Assembly (NCBI RefSeq): GCF_000875755.1
Contig: NZ_CP007520.1
Coordinates: 558,001 to 622,000, forward strand
Length of the DNA: 64,000 nucleotides
Source of the DNA: Mycoplasma yeatsii GM274B
Lineage (GTDB): Bacteria > Bacillota_I > Bacilli_A > Mycoplasmatales > Mycoplasmataceae
Reading direction: 5' to 3'
Shown here piece after piece: positions 22,263 to 34,262 of the stretch; positions within the stretch are counted from its first letter, which is position 1, and every line of letters begins with the position of its first letter. Below the pieces are notes generated by a model. The model saw nothing but the letters and a program-made list of their open reading frames with translations, was not told the DNA's origin and did no database searches. Both the position numbers and the translations under genes were made by a program.

Positions 22263-23829
22263 ATAATCAACCTATCTCTCTTCATTTATAAGGCGCTATA
22301 AATTGCGCTATTAATATTATTGCAATTCCACTTAATAAAATTAAACTTAAAATAATAAAATTTATTACTGAATGATTTTGAATAAAATATTCTGTTGGTT
22401 TTCTAAATGATTCTAAAATAATTCTAATAATTAAATAACCTGTAATAAAACACCCAGTAGCAACACCACATCTAATAACTAAATAATTATGTGGATTATG
22501 TAACTTTTCTAATTCTTTTGAATATGGATTTACATTAAATATTTTATTTCAAATACTATATGTTTTATAGTAATTGTTTTGTTTTTGTTTAAAGATTTGT
22601 TTTTCTTTAGCTAAATCTTGTTTTAATAAATTTAATAATTCATTATATTGAGTTGAATTTTTATTTAATCTAGATAATTTTAAATCATAATCTTTTTGAA
22701 TTTTAATTAGTTTATTTTTATGTTGAATTTTGATTCTTTTAAATTGTTGTTCAGCATTGTATTTTGAATCAAAATAATTAAAAATTTCTTTTTCAATTTG
22801 ATTTACACTATTTTGATCAGGTTCATATCAATAAAATGCTTTATTTCAAGCTTGATAAAATGATAGTTTTAATTCAATTTCTTGATCATCTTTATTTATA
22901 ATAACTTTTTTATATTTAACAGGAACTAGTGTTTGAATATCTTTAATATCACTTTCTTTTAATGATTTGTATTGTTTATTAAATCAACCTGGAAATGCTT
23001 TTGGTTCTAATTGTCAAGGTTTAGGTTTTGAAAATCACATACCTATATTTCTAACAACAAAAGTAATTAATATTCATAAAATAAAATTTAAAAATGATTC
23101 AAATAAAAATAATGGTTGGTTGTAAGTTATTTTTTGATTTAAAACTTGATCAAAAGTTTGATTGTTATATTCACTACTTATAAAATGTTTAATTTTGTCA
23201 TAAACATCACTTCCAACTATTCATCACCCATCATGATTAATTAATAGATCATTAACATTATCAGGATTATGAAAAGTAGCGAAACTAGGAAAATAAAATA
23301 ACTTATTTTTAATGAATTCAGGTAGATAATAAAGCGATTCATAATTAACTTGAGATCCTAAAATTTCATGATTATAAAAATTACCTCATCGTCCTATCAT
23401 TTGACCTAATAAAATATTTGGAATTATACAATCAGCATAAACTCATAATGATATTTTAGTTACTTTAGATCTTTTTAAAAAGAATGCTATTCCAAATAAC
23501 GTACCAAATAATAAAGAACCAAATAAAGACATACCAGGATCTCAAAAGAAAAATATTTTATACCAAGTATTTGGTTGTTGATAAAAAGGTAGAAATATTT
23601 TTCCAAAAATAGTTGCTCCTAAAATACCTGCAGGAATAATTATAAAAATTGATGTTTCAAATTCTTTTAATGGGATACCTTTTCTTTTTAAATGAACAAT
23701 ACTAGCAATTATTACTAAAATAATTCCAATGAACATAAAAATAGGATAAGCAGGTACTACACCAAAAAGATTTCTAGCTTTTGATGGATCGCCATTTTGT
23801 TCTAGTCATTGATAGTACGTGTTTGGCAT
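22246..23829 (-). CDS. lgt: divergent second Lgt with coiled-coil insertion
   Basis: 527 residues, almost twice the family norm. The core carries [18 protein letters not shown], so the Arg, Asn and Glu of the Lgt signature are present, and [12 protein letters not shown] matches the late Arg motif. The conserved His segment (FHGG in the family) reads SLFGSLLFG, so the His appears to be Phe. Between the last core helices lies a Lys/Gln/Glu-rich coiled coil of roughly 130 residues ([20 protein letters not shown] and beyond). With TGA as Trp the frame reads 17 bases into trxB. GGAGAA precedes the ATG. Role uncertain: modified transferase, or non-catalytic partner. Confidence 0.82.
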
Positions 23830-23843
23830 TTAGATTCTCCTTT

Positions 23844-24794
23844 CTAATCTTCTGATTCTTCGATAAATTTAAGTGTTCTTTTTTCTAGTAAATCAACTAT
23901 GTTTTCTGCTTGATCTGATTGATGTATTTTTAATTGACCAATAGCTGCTTGAATAATATTTGTAATACTTCGTCCTGCACTAACTGGAATAGAAATATGT
24001 TTAACTTTAACTCCTAAAATATCAGTTTCATTTCATTCAAATCCAATTCTTTCAGTTGAATCAATCCCATCTTCTTTAAATGGTACAAGTTCAATAACTA
24101 AATCAACTAGTGTTTCTTCCATAATAATTTGATATCCACTAGCTTTAGCTATATCAAAGATCCCGATCCCTCTAACTTCAACTAAGTTTTTTAAAATAGG
24201 ATGAGATTTTCCGAAAATTTTATTTGATTTTTTAGTAAGAATTATTCTATCATCACCAACAAATAAGTGGTTGTTTTTTACTAATTCTAAAGCTATCTCT
24301 GATTTTCCGATTCCTGATTTTCCTTTAATTAAAACACCTTTTCCAAAGATATTTAATAAAGTAGCGTGTTCTTCAATTGTTGGAGAGAAAAATTTATCAT
24401 AAACATCAAAAAGTCTTCTTAATAATTGTGCTGTTGATTCATAAAAAATCTTTATTAATGGTTTATTTAGTTTTTTAGCAATATCGATCAAAACTTCATC
24501 ATTAAAATTCTTAGTAATAATAATTAAAGGTGGATTTGAATTAATTAAATCGGTATATTTTTTGATTCTAGTTTCTTTATTAAACATTGACATATATTGT
24601 TGTTCTTTTGTTGATAATAAAACAGCTCTTCTATATCTTTGATCTTCTAATTCTCTAAAAAATCCAGTTAATTCTAAACCTGCACGATTTATTCCATAAC
24701 TTTTAATTTCATTATCTAAGTTATTTTCTCCAGCTAAGATTTGATAATCTAAATTTAAATTATTAATAAGTTTTTTAATGGTTAGTTTTTTCAT
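23844..24794 (-). CDS. hprK: HPr kinase/phosphorylase
   Basis: 316 residues, normal for HprK. It phosphorylates HPr on Ser46 and removes that phosphate, linking glycolytic state to PTS activity. P-loop GKSGIGKS (in VLIKGKSGIGKSEIALELV), the following FVGDDRI, and the family signature LVEVRGIGIFDIAKASGY are clear. N-terminal domain up to about residue 130. AAGGAGAG precedes the ATG. It is followed by the divergent lgt after 14 bases; hprK-lgt-trxB order is common in Firmicutes. Confidence 0.96.
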
Positions 24795-24914
24795 TTTCTC
24801 TCCTTGTAACTAATATTTATTTTACTCTATATTAAGTCATTAATTAAATAAGTAAATGTTTTTAAAATCGTTTATTTTTTAAAATTCTTAAAACACTAGT
24901 AATTTATCATTTTA

Positions 24915-24949
24915 AACAATAAAATATTGCTCTATAATATTTTATTGTT
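24915..24949. repeat. perfect 14-bp inverted repeat in a divergent intergenic region
   Basis: AACAATAAAATATT and AATATTTTATTGTT flank GCTCTAT. The 271-base gap between hprK and the gene at 25066 otherwise shows only AT-rich sequence where promoters of both must lie. No T-run follows on either strand, so it is not an obvious terminator; an operator or transcript hairpin is possible. Confidence 0.5.
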
Positions 24950-25065
24950 GATTAAATTGTGCGATACAAATTAAGACCTTAAATATAAATAAAAACATCT
25001 GAAATAAACGATAAATCTGAAAAATTTAATATGCAGTTTTAATCATAAACGTAGAAAGGAGATAT

Positions 25066-25911
25066 ATGAAAAATAAAATTCACTTACTAGTTTTAATATC
25101 AATATTTACATATGTATTCTTTTTCTTACACATAAATCTTGATGACATGGTTTTGTACAAAATTGTTGGTCAAAAATTTGGAGTTGATTATTCACTAAGT
25201 ATGAATTCACCAACTTGACTTGATGAGTGAAATAGATTATTAGGTACAAATTTTTATTCAAATACACCAATCAATATTTGAAAAGAATGCATAATTAACA
25301 GCGATTTAAAACTTCAAGGATTTACTGAAAGAGGTTCATTTATTCATAATGTAACAAATTGAATAAAAATTGGTCTATCCGGGATAGCAATAACATTAAT
25401 CATATTTATATGTAAAAAGAGTGTTTTTAAACCTATCAAAAATTTTAAAGAATATTTAGCAAATAGAAGAAGTTTTATTAATTCAGAAATGGATGAAACT
25501 ATAAAATTTCTTGAAAATTTAAAAAATAAAATCGTATCAAATGAATCAGAAGAAAAAGATATTCATAAATGTAATATATGCACTAAAAAAATACCAAATT
25601 TTATAACCGACTTTGATAAATTAAAGTATAAACCTATTTATGCTATTAGATTGATTAATGACATAGAGAAATCTTATTATAAAAATACATTAAAAAACGA
25701 AGTAGAAGAATATTTGAATTTGATTGATTTAGTAATTAATCTTATTAATGAGATAAAAGATAAAGAAATTTCTAATAAACAGTCAATACTGCCTAGAAAT
25801 GAGTTATTCCCCATAGCAAAAAGAGCGGTTGAATACCATTCTAAAAACTCTTGATTTTACATATCATACTGTGCTGAATCTAATAAAAATAAAATTTTAA
25901 AAAGAGAGTAG
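25066..25911 (+). CDS. membrane protein, probably cut at its 3' end by an IS
   Basis: 281 residues from an ATG with AAAGGAG. A hydrophobic helix at about 5-25 and another near 107-125 flank an outside domain; the cytoplasmic tail has a CNICTKK motif and helical Glu/Lys-rich sequence. The final stop (TAG) is formed exactly where the IS inverted repeat begins, so the natural C-terminus is probably lost. No family recognised. Confidence 0.65.
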
Positions 25912-25928
25912 GACAAAGTTATTAGACT
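25911..25928 (+). repeat. left terminal inverted repeat of the IS
   Basis: GGACAAAGTTATTAGACT; it matches the right end in reverse complement at 17 of 18 positions. Confidence 0.8.
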
Positions 25929-25938
25929 CCCTAAGGGA

Positions 25939-25967
25939 TAGACCCCCTAGGGGGTCTATTTTTTTTC
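25939..25967 (+). terminator. GC-rich terminator just inside the left end of the IS
   Basis: A perfect 20-base palindrome of the form TAGACCCCC/GGGGGTCTA is followed by TTTTTTTT. It lies upstream of the transposase start and would stop transcripts entering from the neighbouring gene. Confidence 0.8.
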
Positions 25968-25982
25968 AAAAAAGGAGTATTT

Positions 25983-27263
25983 ATGAAAAGAGGAAAGCAA
26001 CTAAGTGTAAGTGAGTGGTTAGAAGTATTTAAGCACTACAAAGAATATTTATCTCAAAATATTACTAAAAAAGAATTTTGTTATATTTATAGCAAAATTA
26101 GAAATTCTGAAAATTATTTACTTTCAGAAGAAGCCTTCTGATATTTATCTAGAAAATATAAAGATTATAATTTAGGTATGGAACTAAAAGAATCACAAAC
26201 AGGAAAAGCACCTAAAAAAGGTAAAGGATCAGGTAGACCTAGAAAGAACAAAGAAGAATATGATAAACAAAGAAACGAAGTGATTAAAGAGATTGATCGC
26301 GAAGTTTTAGAATGGTTAATAACAGACCTTTTTAAAGAAGATATTTTAAAGAAAAATAAGGTTGACAATCTAGATGAACTGATAGAAAAAATTAAGAAAA
26401 AATTTGGAGAAAATATTTCTAACAAGGAAATAATGAAAATTCTTGGAATACCTAAATCAACTTTTTACTACAAAATCAAGAAACAATCAAAAGATAAGAA
26501 AGAAGCTGTTATAGAACACGCAGAAATAATTAGAGAAGCTTTTGCAAAACAAAACGGAAGATATGGTAGAGAAAGGCTATCAGCATATATTTTCAAGACA
26601 TATGGCATTATTATTAACCCTAGAACACTAGGAAGAGCAATGAATAAATTAGGTCTTTTCTGTCACGTAAGAACAACGTGCAAGAAAAAGCGTGAATCAA
26701 AAAATACTAACGTGTATTATCCAAATATTGCTAATAGAGATTATAATGGACTACAAAACGATATTTATGCAAGTGATGTTAGTTACATTCCTGCTCCAAT
26801 AGATGTAGAAGGAAGACATGTTTATTTATCTATCGTAATTCATCACAAAACAAAGAAAATTGTTAGTTATAATTTATCCATATATAATGACACTAATTTA
26901 ATTATGACTCACATTAGAAAAACAAAATTTCCTAAAAACTTTATTATTCACACAGACCATGGTGTAACATATTCATCGAATGAATATCTTGAGTATATAA
27001 AGCAACGAGGTGGAGTGGTGTCAATGTCAAGAATAGGTAACTCTCTAGACAATAGAGAAGCTGAATATTTCTTTTCAATTTTAAAATCAGAAATGTTTTA
27101 TAACTTTGAAAAGAAAGTAAAAGAAATGACTTTTAGTGAACTAAAAGAATGTATTAAAAATTTCATTGAGTGATATAACAATGAAAGAATATTAAAAAAA
27201 TTCAAATGAAAAACACCTCAAGAACTATGAGGTGTGTATAATAAACATAACTATTTAGTCTAA
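25983..27263 (+). CDS. IS3-family transposase, single fused frame
   Basis: 426 residues, OrfA and OrfB parts continuous with no frameshift needed. N-terminal helical region (SVSEWLEVFKHYKEYLSQ), basic GRPRKNKEEYDKQ, then an HTH-type segment (ISNKEIMKILGIPKSTFYYK). The integrase core has Asp265 in YASDVSYIP, Asp325 in IHTDHGVTYSS and Glu361 in AEYFFSILKSE; 35 residues separate the last two, a canonical DD(35)E arrangement. The ATG is preceded by AAAGGAG. Translation ends inside the right inverted repeat. Both TGG and TGA encode Trp. Confidence 0.95.
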
Positions 27264-27274
27264 TAATTTTGTCC
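27257..27274 (-). repeat. right terminal inverted repeat of the IS
   Basis: Reverse complement reads GGACAAAATTATTAGACT, one mismatch to the left end. Confidence 0.8.
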
Positions 27275-28744
27275 CGGTTTCAAAGATGGTTTTTTATTTA
27301 TTTTACGTACTTATCTTTATCAGGTATATTCATTTACATTTTTATTGTTAATCTTTTTGTTTTTGCTATATCTGGGTTTTTAACTATTTTTGCTCTGTTT
27401 AACATAACTTCAATAAAAGGGTTGGAGGATACCATTAATTATTTTTTATCAAATCACTATATGATAATATTCGGAATAATATACGTTGTCCCTATCATTT
27501 CTATATCTTGTCTTTTTACTTCTAATATTCCAAAAAACTTTAAATTTAAAAAGAGTGCATTTTCTGTTTTTATATTTTGTCTTATAGCAACACTATCTGT
27601 ATTTGTTGTTGCTTACATTTGGTTTTTTGCTAAGTTTCCTCAATTTGAAGACACAAATTATATTCCACCTTTACACGAATTATTGCAGTACATTTTATAT
27701 AATATTTTGGGTTTAAGTTTATTTTTATATTGATTTATTTCTTCTACTGATTTGATTAGAACTGAAAGAAAAATAAATTTCATAATGCTAATAAAAGAAG
27801 TTATATTGCCTCTTATTTGTCCAATTATTTTTATAGTACTTAAAATTAATGAAATTAATAACTTTCAATTAGTTACTTTATATCTTATTTGTATATGGAT
27901 ATCTATAATGGTTTTTGAGCATTTTATTTGAAATTTTATATGATTTTTTATTAATCTTTTTTATAAATGATATAAATCATCTTCTGTACCATCTGAACCT
28001 GATTCGATTAGAGAATCAACAGTAGAAAATTATATTGAAGATACGGTTGCTGAAAAAGAAAATGAGGAATTTGTGATAACAGACTCTAAAAATACAAAAT
28101 ATAGAGAAAAAGAAAATACACATATAAACAACTATGATGAATATTACGAAGTAATAGAATATGTCTTGTCTAATAATCCAGAAGATATGGAAAATGTTGC
28201 TAAAAAGTTTGAAACAAGTTTGGAAAACATTGAAAAATACTTGAAAGAGTATTTATGTAATAACTCTAAAAATGATAAAACAAATGTTTTAACGAAATTC
28301 TTTATTAAAATCTATAACAAATTTATATTAAGGTGAGCAAATAAAATAAAGAATAAGCAAAAAAAGGGAAAAGAGATAAATATATCGAGATATATTAGTA
28401 TGTTTAAATATTCCTTTGTAATAATAGAATTAATACTGTTGCTTTCATCATTTCTTATTTTTTATTTGAGACTTACAAGTAACGTTAATTTGCTTATCCC
28501 AATATTTAGTGTTTTTGGTTTTTCACTTATTGGCATAATGGGAATTGGCTGAAATTTATTTAATAAGAAAAAACTAATAATTAATTCAACCGATTTTAGA
28601 TTTTTCTTAATAATTAACATTCTTACATTCAATATAATTTCTTTAATTTGAATCATAATTATTGATGTAAAAATAAGAACTTTAACAATATTTCAAAATT
28701 ATATGAAAACTTTAAATAAAACCAAAACAAAGGAAAATAAATAA
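27275..28744 (+). pseudogene. large multi-pass membrane protein, 5' end lost at the IS junction
   Basis: About 489 codons are open from the IS edge to TAA at 28744. The only in-frame start, a TTG at 27269, lies in the inverted repeat with no ribosome binding site, so the true N-terminus was probably removed. At least five hydrophobic helices in the first 240 residues, then a charged cytoplasmic region with ENVAKKFETSLENIEKYL, which resembles a helix-turn-helix, then three more helices. Unusually frequent TGG codons for Trp stand next to TGA. Family not recognised; it could also be a functional protein using the TTG. Confidence 0.55.
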
Positions 28745-28778
28745 GAAAATTTAAATATCTAACAAAGAATTAAAATCA

Positions 28779-28806
28779 TTGAATTAACAAATCAAAATAA
28801 TATAAT
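28779..28806 (+). promoter_or_regulatory. enolase promoter
   Basis: TTGAAT at 28779-28784 and TATAAT at 28801-28806 with 16 bases between, 44 bases before the eno start. Confidence 0.7.
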
Positions 28807-28850
28807 ATAGTATGTATGTTTAGATATTTTTTATGAAAGGAATTTAATTT

Positions 28851-30206
<1,356 letters not shown>

Positions 30207-30224
30207 TTAATTTTTATAAAACTT

Positions 30225-30253
30225 AAACACAAGATTTATTCTTGTGTTTTTTT
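30225..30253 (+). terminator. terminator after eno
   Basis: AAACACAAGA and TCTTGTGTTT form a 10-bp stem with loop TTTAT, followed by TTTT, 19 bases past the stop codon. Confidence 0.85.
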
Positions 30254-30337
30254 AAACTGGTTTTGGTGTTACAAAAAAATAAAATTGTGATATTATCATT
30301 TCATAAACATTAAAAGGATAATAAATTTCAGTAAATT

Positions 30338-30763
30338 ATGAAAAATGTTATAGCATTAGATGTTGGATCAAAAACTATCGGATTAGCTTATAGTAAAGGA
30401 ATTATTGCAAGTCCTTTATCTACTATTAGATTCGATGAGTGAGAATTCCAACAAGCAGTTGATAAATTAAAACCATTTTTAGATGAATATACTCCAGAAG
30501 TTATTGTTTTTGGATATCCAAAAAATATGAATAATACTATTGGAGAACGTGCAGAAATGGTTGATTATGTAATAGAATTATTTTTAAAAACTTATCCAAA
30601 TTATTCAGAAGATCAGATCATTAGAATTGATGAAAGAAGAACTACAATCATGGCTAAAAATATCATGATTGAAGCTGGACTAACAAGAAAAAAACAAAAA
30701 CAAAACAAAGATGGTTTAGCTGCTCAATTAATATTAGAAATGTATTTAAACACAAATAAATAA
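30338..30763 (+). CDS. ruvX: YqgF/RuvX-family putative pre-16S rRNA nuclease
   Basis: 141 residues. RNase H-like fold with [18 protein letters not shown] at the N-terminus (first catalytic Asp), [16 protein letters not shown] in the middle, and DERRTTIMA plus [13 protein letters not shown] at the end with the other acidic residues. The family is now assigned to 5' maturation of 16S rRNA rather than to Holliday junction cutting. The AAAAGG that could serve as ribosome site lies about 20 bases before the ATG, farther than normal, and a stop codon excludes an earlier start. Confidence 0.92.
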
Positions 30764-30778
30764 GGAGAATAAAATATT

Positions 30779-31351
30779 ATGCAAAAAATACATCCACTAG
30801 TTAAAAAAATATTATTTACAAAAGAAGAAATTGAATCAAGAACAAAAGAAGTCGCTAAAGAAATTGAAAAATATTATTCAGACAAAAATATGGTGGATAA
30901 TTCATTACTTGTGCTTGGATTATTAAAAGGTTGTGTGCCATTTTTTACTAATTTTTGCATGAATTGTGATTTAACAATGGAAATGGAATTTATGGTAGTT
31001 TCATCATATAAAGGAACTACTATGGCAAAAACAGAACCAAAAATTCTTTTAGATTTACAAACTGATGTTAGAGATCGAGATGTTTTAATTGTTGAAGATA
31101 TTATTGATACAGGTGCAACTTTAAAATATGTTTATGACTACTTATTAGACAGTGGAGCAAGAAGTGTAAAAATTTTAACTATGTTAGATAAACCAAGTAG
31201 AAGAACTGCTGACATTCAAGCAGATTGAGCATGCTTTACAATTGAACCTGAATTTGTAATTGGTTATGGTTTAGATTATCAAGAAAAAATTAGAAATTTA
31301 CCTTATGTTGCTATTTGTGATACTGATAAACTAAAAGATTGAAAATGATAG
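30779..31351 (+). CDS. hpt: hypoxanthine(-guanine) phosphoribosyltransferase, copy 1
   Basis: 190 residues, the family size. It makes IMP/GMP from hypoxanthine/guanine and PRPP, essential for salvage in a cell that lacks purine synthesis. PRPP motif VLIVEDIIDTGATL, the flexible-loop region SSYKGTT, and GLLKGCVPF near the N-terminus. The start is 15 bases after ruvX with TAAGGAGAA. The following gene is a paralogue. Confidence 0.95.
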
Positions 31352-31361
31352 GAAACAATAG

Positions 31362-31916
31362 ATGAATAATTATTTAAAAAATATTAAAAAGGTACTTTTT
31401 ACAAAAGAACAAATCGAACAACGTATTAAACAAGTTGCTGATGAAGTTAAACAATATTATATAGATAATCCTCCTGTTAATGGTCCGTTAGTAACAGTTG
31501 GTTTATTAAAAGGTTGTGCTATTTTTAATACAGAATTTGTTTTAAACTTAGATTTACCTATTCAAATGGATTTTATGGCAGTTTCATCATATAATGGAAC
31601 AAAATCAACTGGAGCAATTAAAGTTAGATTAGATTGTAGTTTAGATCTATCTGGTAGAGATGTTTTAATTGTTGAAGATATGGCTGATACTGGATTAACT
31701 TTAAATAAAGTTAAAGAAAACATTTTATATAAAGGGGCAAATAGTGTTAAAGTTGTAACATTAATTGATAAACCTGATTATCATACCATTGATTTTGTTC
31801 CTGATTGAAATTGTTTTGAAATTGGTGATTATTATATTGTTGGTTATGGTTTTGATTGTGATGAAAATTACAGAAATCTACCATATATCGCTTTATATGA
31901 ACCAAGTGATAATTAA
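31362..31916 (+). CDS. hpt: hypoxanthine phosphoribosyltransferase, copy 2
   Basis: 184 residues, about half identical to copy 1 by eye. GLLKGCAIF and SSYNGTKS are conserved. The PRPP loop reads [14 protein letters not shown]: the acidic pair and DTG are kept but two residues before them are changed. Only 10 bases separate the two genes. Probably active, possibly with another base preference. Confidence 0.88.
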
Positions 31917-31928
31917 TAATTAAAAACA

Positions 31929-31962
31929 AAAAAGATTGGTAATAATTACCAATCTTTTTATT
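31929..31962. terminator. bidirectional terminator between hpt and glpF
   Basis: AAGATTGGTAAT and ATTACCAATCTT form a 12-bp stem with loop AA or TA-type bases; A-run and T-run lie on either side, serving both convergent units. Confidence 0.85.
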
Positions 31963-31972
31963 ATCATTATTT

Positions 31973-32728
31973 TTATAAGGTCATACCAATTAGTCCAACA
32001 ACAACAGCTGCTGAAATTGGTCCTGCTACTGGAATTCATGAGTATTTTCAATCTGAACTTCCTTTTTCTTTACATGGTAATAATGCATGAACGATTCTTG
32101 GTCCTAAATCACGAGCTGGGTTAATAGCATATCCAGTTGTTCCTCCAAGAGATAGACCTATTGAAAATACTGCTAATCCTACTGCTAGTGGACCATATGA
32201 GCTAAATGCAGTTTTTCCTACTCCAATAATTGCAAATAATAATACTGCAGTTCCAACAAATTCCATTAAGAAGTTTAGTGAAATTGATTTTTGAGTAGCA
32301 CCAGTTGAGTGGATTGCTAAAAATCTAGTTTGGAAATCTTCATCTTGTTTTGTTAATTTAATGTGGTTTAAGTGTAGAACATCAACAACAATTTGTCCTA
32401 ACATAGCTCCAATTAATTGAACAATTAGAACTACAAAGAATAATCCTGCTCCATTTAATCCTGACTTAACATCTACAAATCCTCAACTTTTTGATGAAAT
32501 TGCACTCATAATTGTTACTGCTGGATTTAAATGAGCAACTCCTCCAAGAGCACTTGAAATCATAGCTGCTACAAACACAGCAAATCCTCATCCTGCAGTA
32601 ATTGAAATTCAACCTGCATTTTGACCTTTTGTACCTTTTAAAACAACGTTAGCTACAATACCATTACCTAAAATAATTAAAAGCATTGTACCAAATAACT
32701 CTGTTAATATAACGCTTTGTGATGTCAT
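31973..32728 (-). CDS. glpF: glycerol uptake facilitator
   Basis: 251 residues, six-helix aquaglyceroporin. Both half-helix motifs are present: HLNPAVT, and GYAINPARDLGPR with the Asp that marks glycerol rather than water channels. It allows passive glycerol entry. It lies 11 bases after glpK in the operon glpO-glpK-glpF, and complements the active GtsABC route elsewhere in the window. Confidence 0.96.
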
Positions 32729-32739
32729 ATAACTATCTC

Positions 32740-34248
32740 CTATTCAATATCTGTTGTTCAACTAAATGTTCTTTGAACAGCAACTTTTCAACCTTTAATT
32801 AGTTTTTCAACTTCTTGTTTACTAATTTCTGGTGTTAATTCAAAATCGACTTTATAAGTTTGTTTAATTTCTTCGATATCTTTTCAGTAACCTACAGCTA
32901 ATCCTGCCATAAATGCCGCTCCCATAGCTGTTGTTTCAACATTAGTTGGTTTAATTACTTTTGATTGACTAATGTTTGATTGGAATTGCATCATAAATTT
33001 ATTATTTGCAGCTCCACCGTCAACTTTAAAGATTTCAATAGGTTTTTTCATATCTTTTCCCATTGCTTCAACAACGTCATTTGCTTGATAAGCAATGGCT
33101 TCTAATGTTGCTCTTACAATGTGTTCACGTTTTGTTCCTCTATCTAATCCAAAAATAGCTCCACGTGAGTATGAATCTCAATATGGTGATCCTAATCCGG
33201 TAAATGATGGTACAACATAAACTCTTCTATCATCTTTTACTTGACCTGCATATCATTCAGTTTCAATAGCATTGTAGATAATTTTTAAGTTGTCTCTTAA
33301 TCATTGAACAGCAGCTCCAGCAATCATTACTGAACCTTCTAGTGCGTAATACACTTTATCTTTAAATGAATATGCAACAGTTGTTAATAGTCCATGATTT
33401 GATTTAACTATTTCATCACCTGTGTTAGTTAGAATGAAACATCCTGTTCCATAAGTTACTTTTACTTGACCTTTTTCAACACATAATTGACCGAATAACG
33501 CCGATTGTTGATCTCCAATTGATGAAGCAATTTTAATTTGATGTTGATCACCTTTTGAGAATAATCCCTTGAATGTTAATCCGTAAACTTCACTTGTTGA
33601 TTTAATTTCTGGAAGTATGTTCTTTGGAATATCAAATAATTTTAATAATTCATCATCTCATGTATTAGTGTGAATGTTATATAGTAATGTTCTTTGAGCA
33701 TTTGTATGATCAGTTACAAATATTTCTCCACCTGTTAATCTGTAAATTAATCAAGTGTTGATTGTTCCGAACATTAATTTTCCTTCTTTAGCTAATTTTC
33801 TAGCATTTTCAACATTATCTAAAATTCATTTTACTTTAGTTGCAGAAAAGTAAGGATTAATAATTAAACCTGATCTTTCTTTTACCATATCAACATCTTT
33901 TTGATTAAATGTTTGACAATAGTCAGCAGTTCTTTGATCTTGTCAAACAATTGCATTATAAATTGGTAAACCAGTTTCTTTATTTCAAACTACAACAGTT
34001 TCACGTTGGTTAGTGATACCGATAGCTTCAATTTGTTCTGGTGAAATATTTGATTTATTTAAAACTTGAATTAATGTTGAACGTTGAGTATTTCAAATTT
34101 CAACAGCATCATGTTCTACTCATCCTTCTTTTGGAAAGTATTGAGTAAATTTGGCTTGTTCAACAGCTATAATTTCACCTTTTTTATTAGTTATTAAAGA
34201 TCTGGCACTTGTTGTTCCTTCATCTAATGTTAATATGTATTTTTCCAT
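32740..34248 (-). CDS. glpK: glycerol kinase
   Basis: 502 residues, normal size. FGGY-family kinase making glycerol-3-phosphate from glycerol and ATP. N-terminal [14 protein letters not shown] (ATP/phosphate loop), [47 protein letters not shown] and VTYGTGCFI. The many Trp are TGA, so standard-code reading breaks it up completely. The start follows GGAGGAAACA; the end is 11 bases before glpF. Confidence 0.97.
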
Positions 34249-34262
34249 GTTGTTTCCTCCTA

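Larger units (their letters stand above)
25911..27275 (+). mobile_element. IS3-family (IS150-group-like) insertion sequence, intact
   Basis: About 1.37 kb bounded by imperfect inverted repeats sharing GGACAAA-TTATTAGACT, with one transposase frame and an internal terminator near the left end. Exact outer boundaries are uncertain by two or three bases because no target duplication is visible. The structure (single fused frame) resembles other mycoplasma IS3 elements. Confidence 0.85.

Noticed and set aside
22260..22320. Possible tRNA near GCGCTATAAATTGCGC
   Set aside because: No cloverleaf, T-loop or CCA end is formed; it is inside the second lgt coding sequence.
27213..27235. Hairpin ACACCTCA / TGAGGTGT near the IS right end as a terminator
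   Set aside because: It lies inside the transposase coding sequence and has no T-run after it.
32740..34248. Decayed glycerol kinase gene because no long standard-code frame exists
   Set aside because: Reading TGA as Trp gives a continuous 502-residue enzyme with all family motifs.
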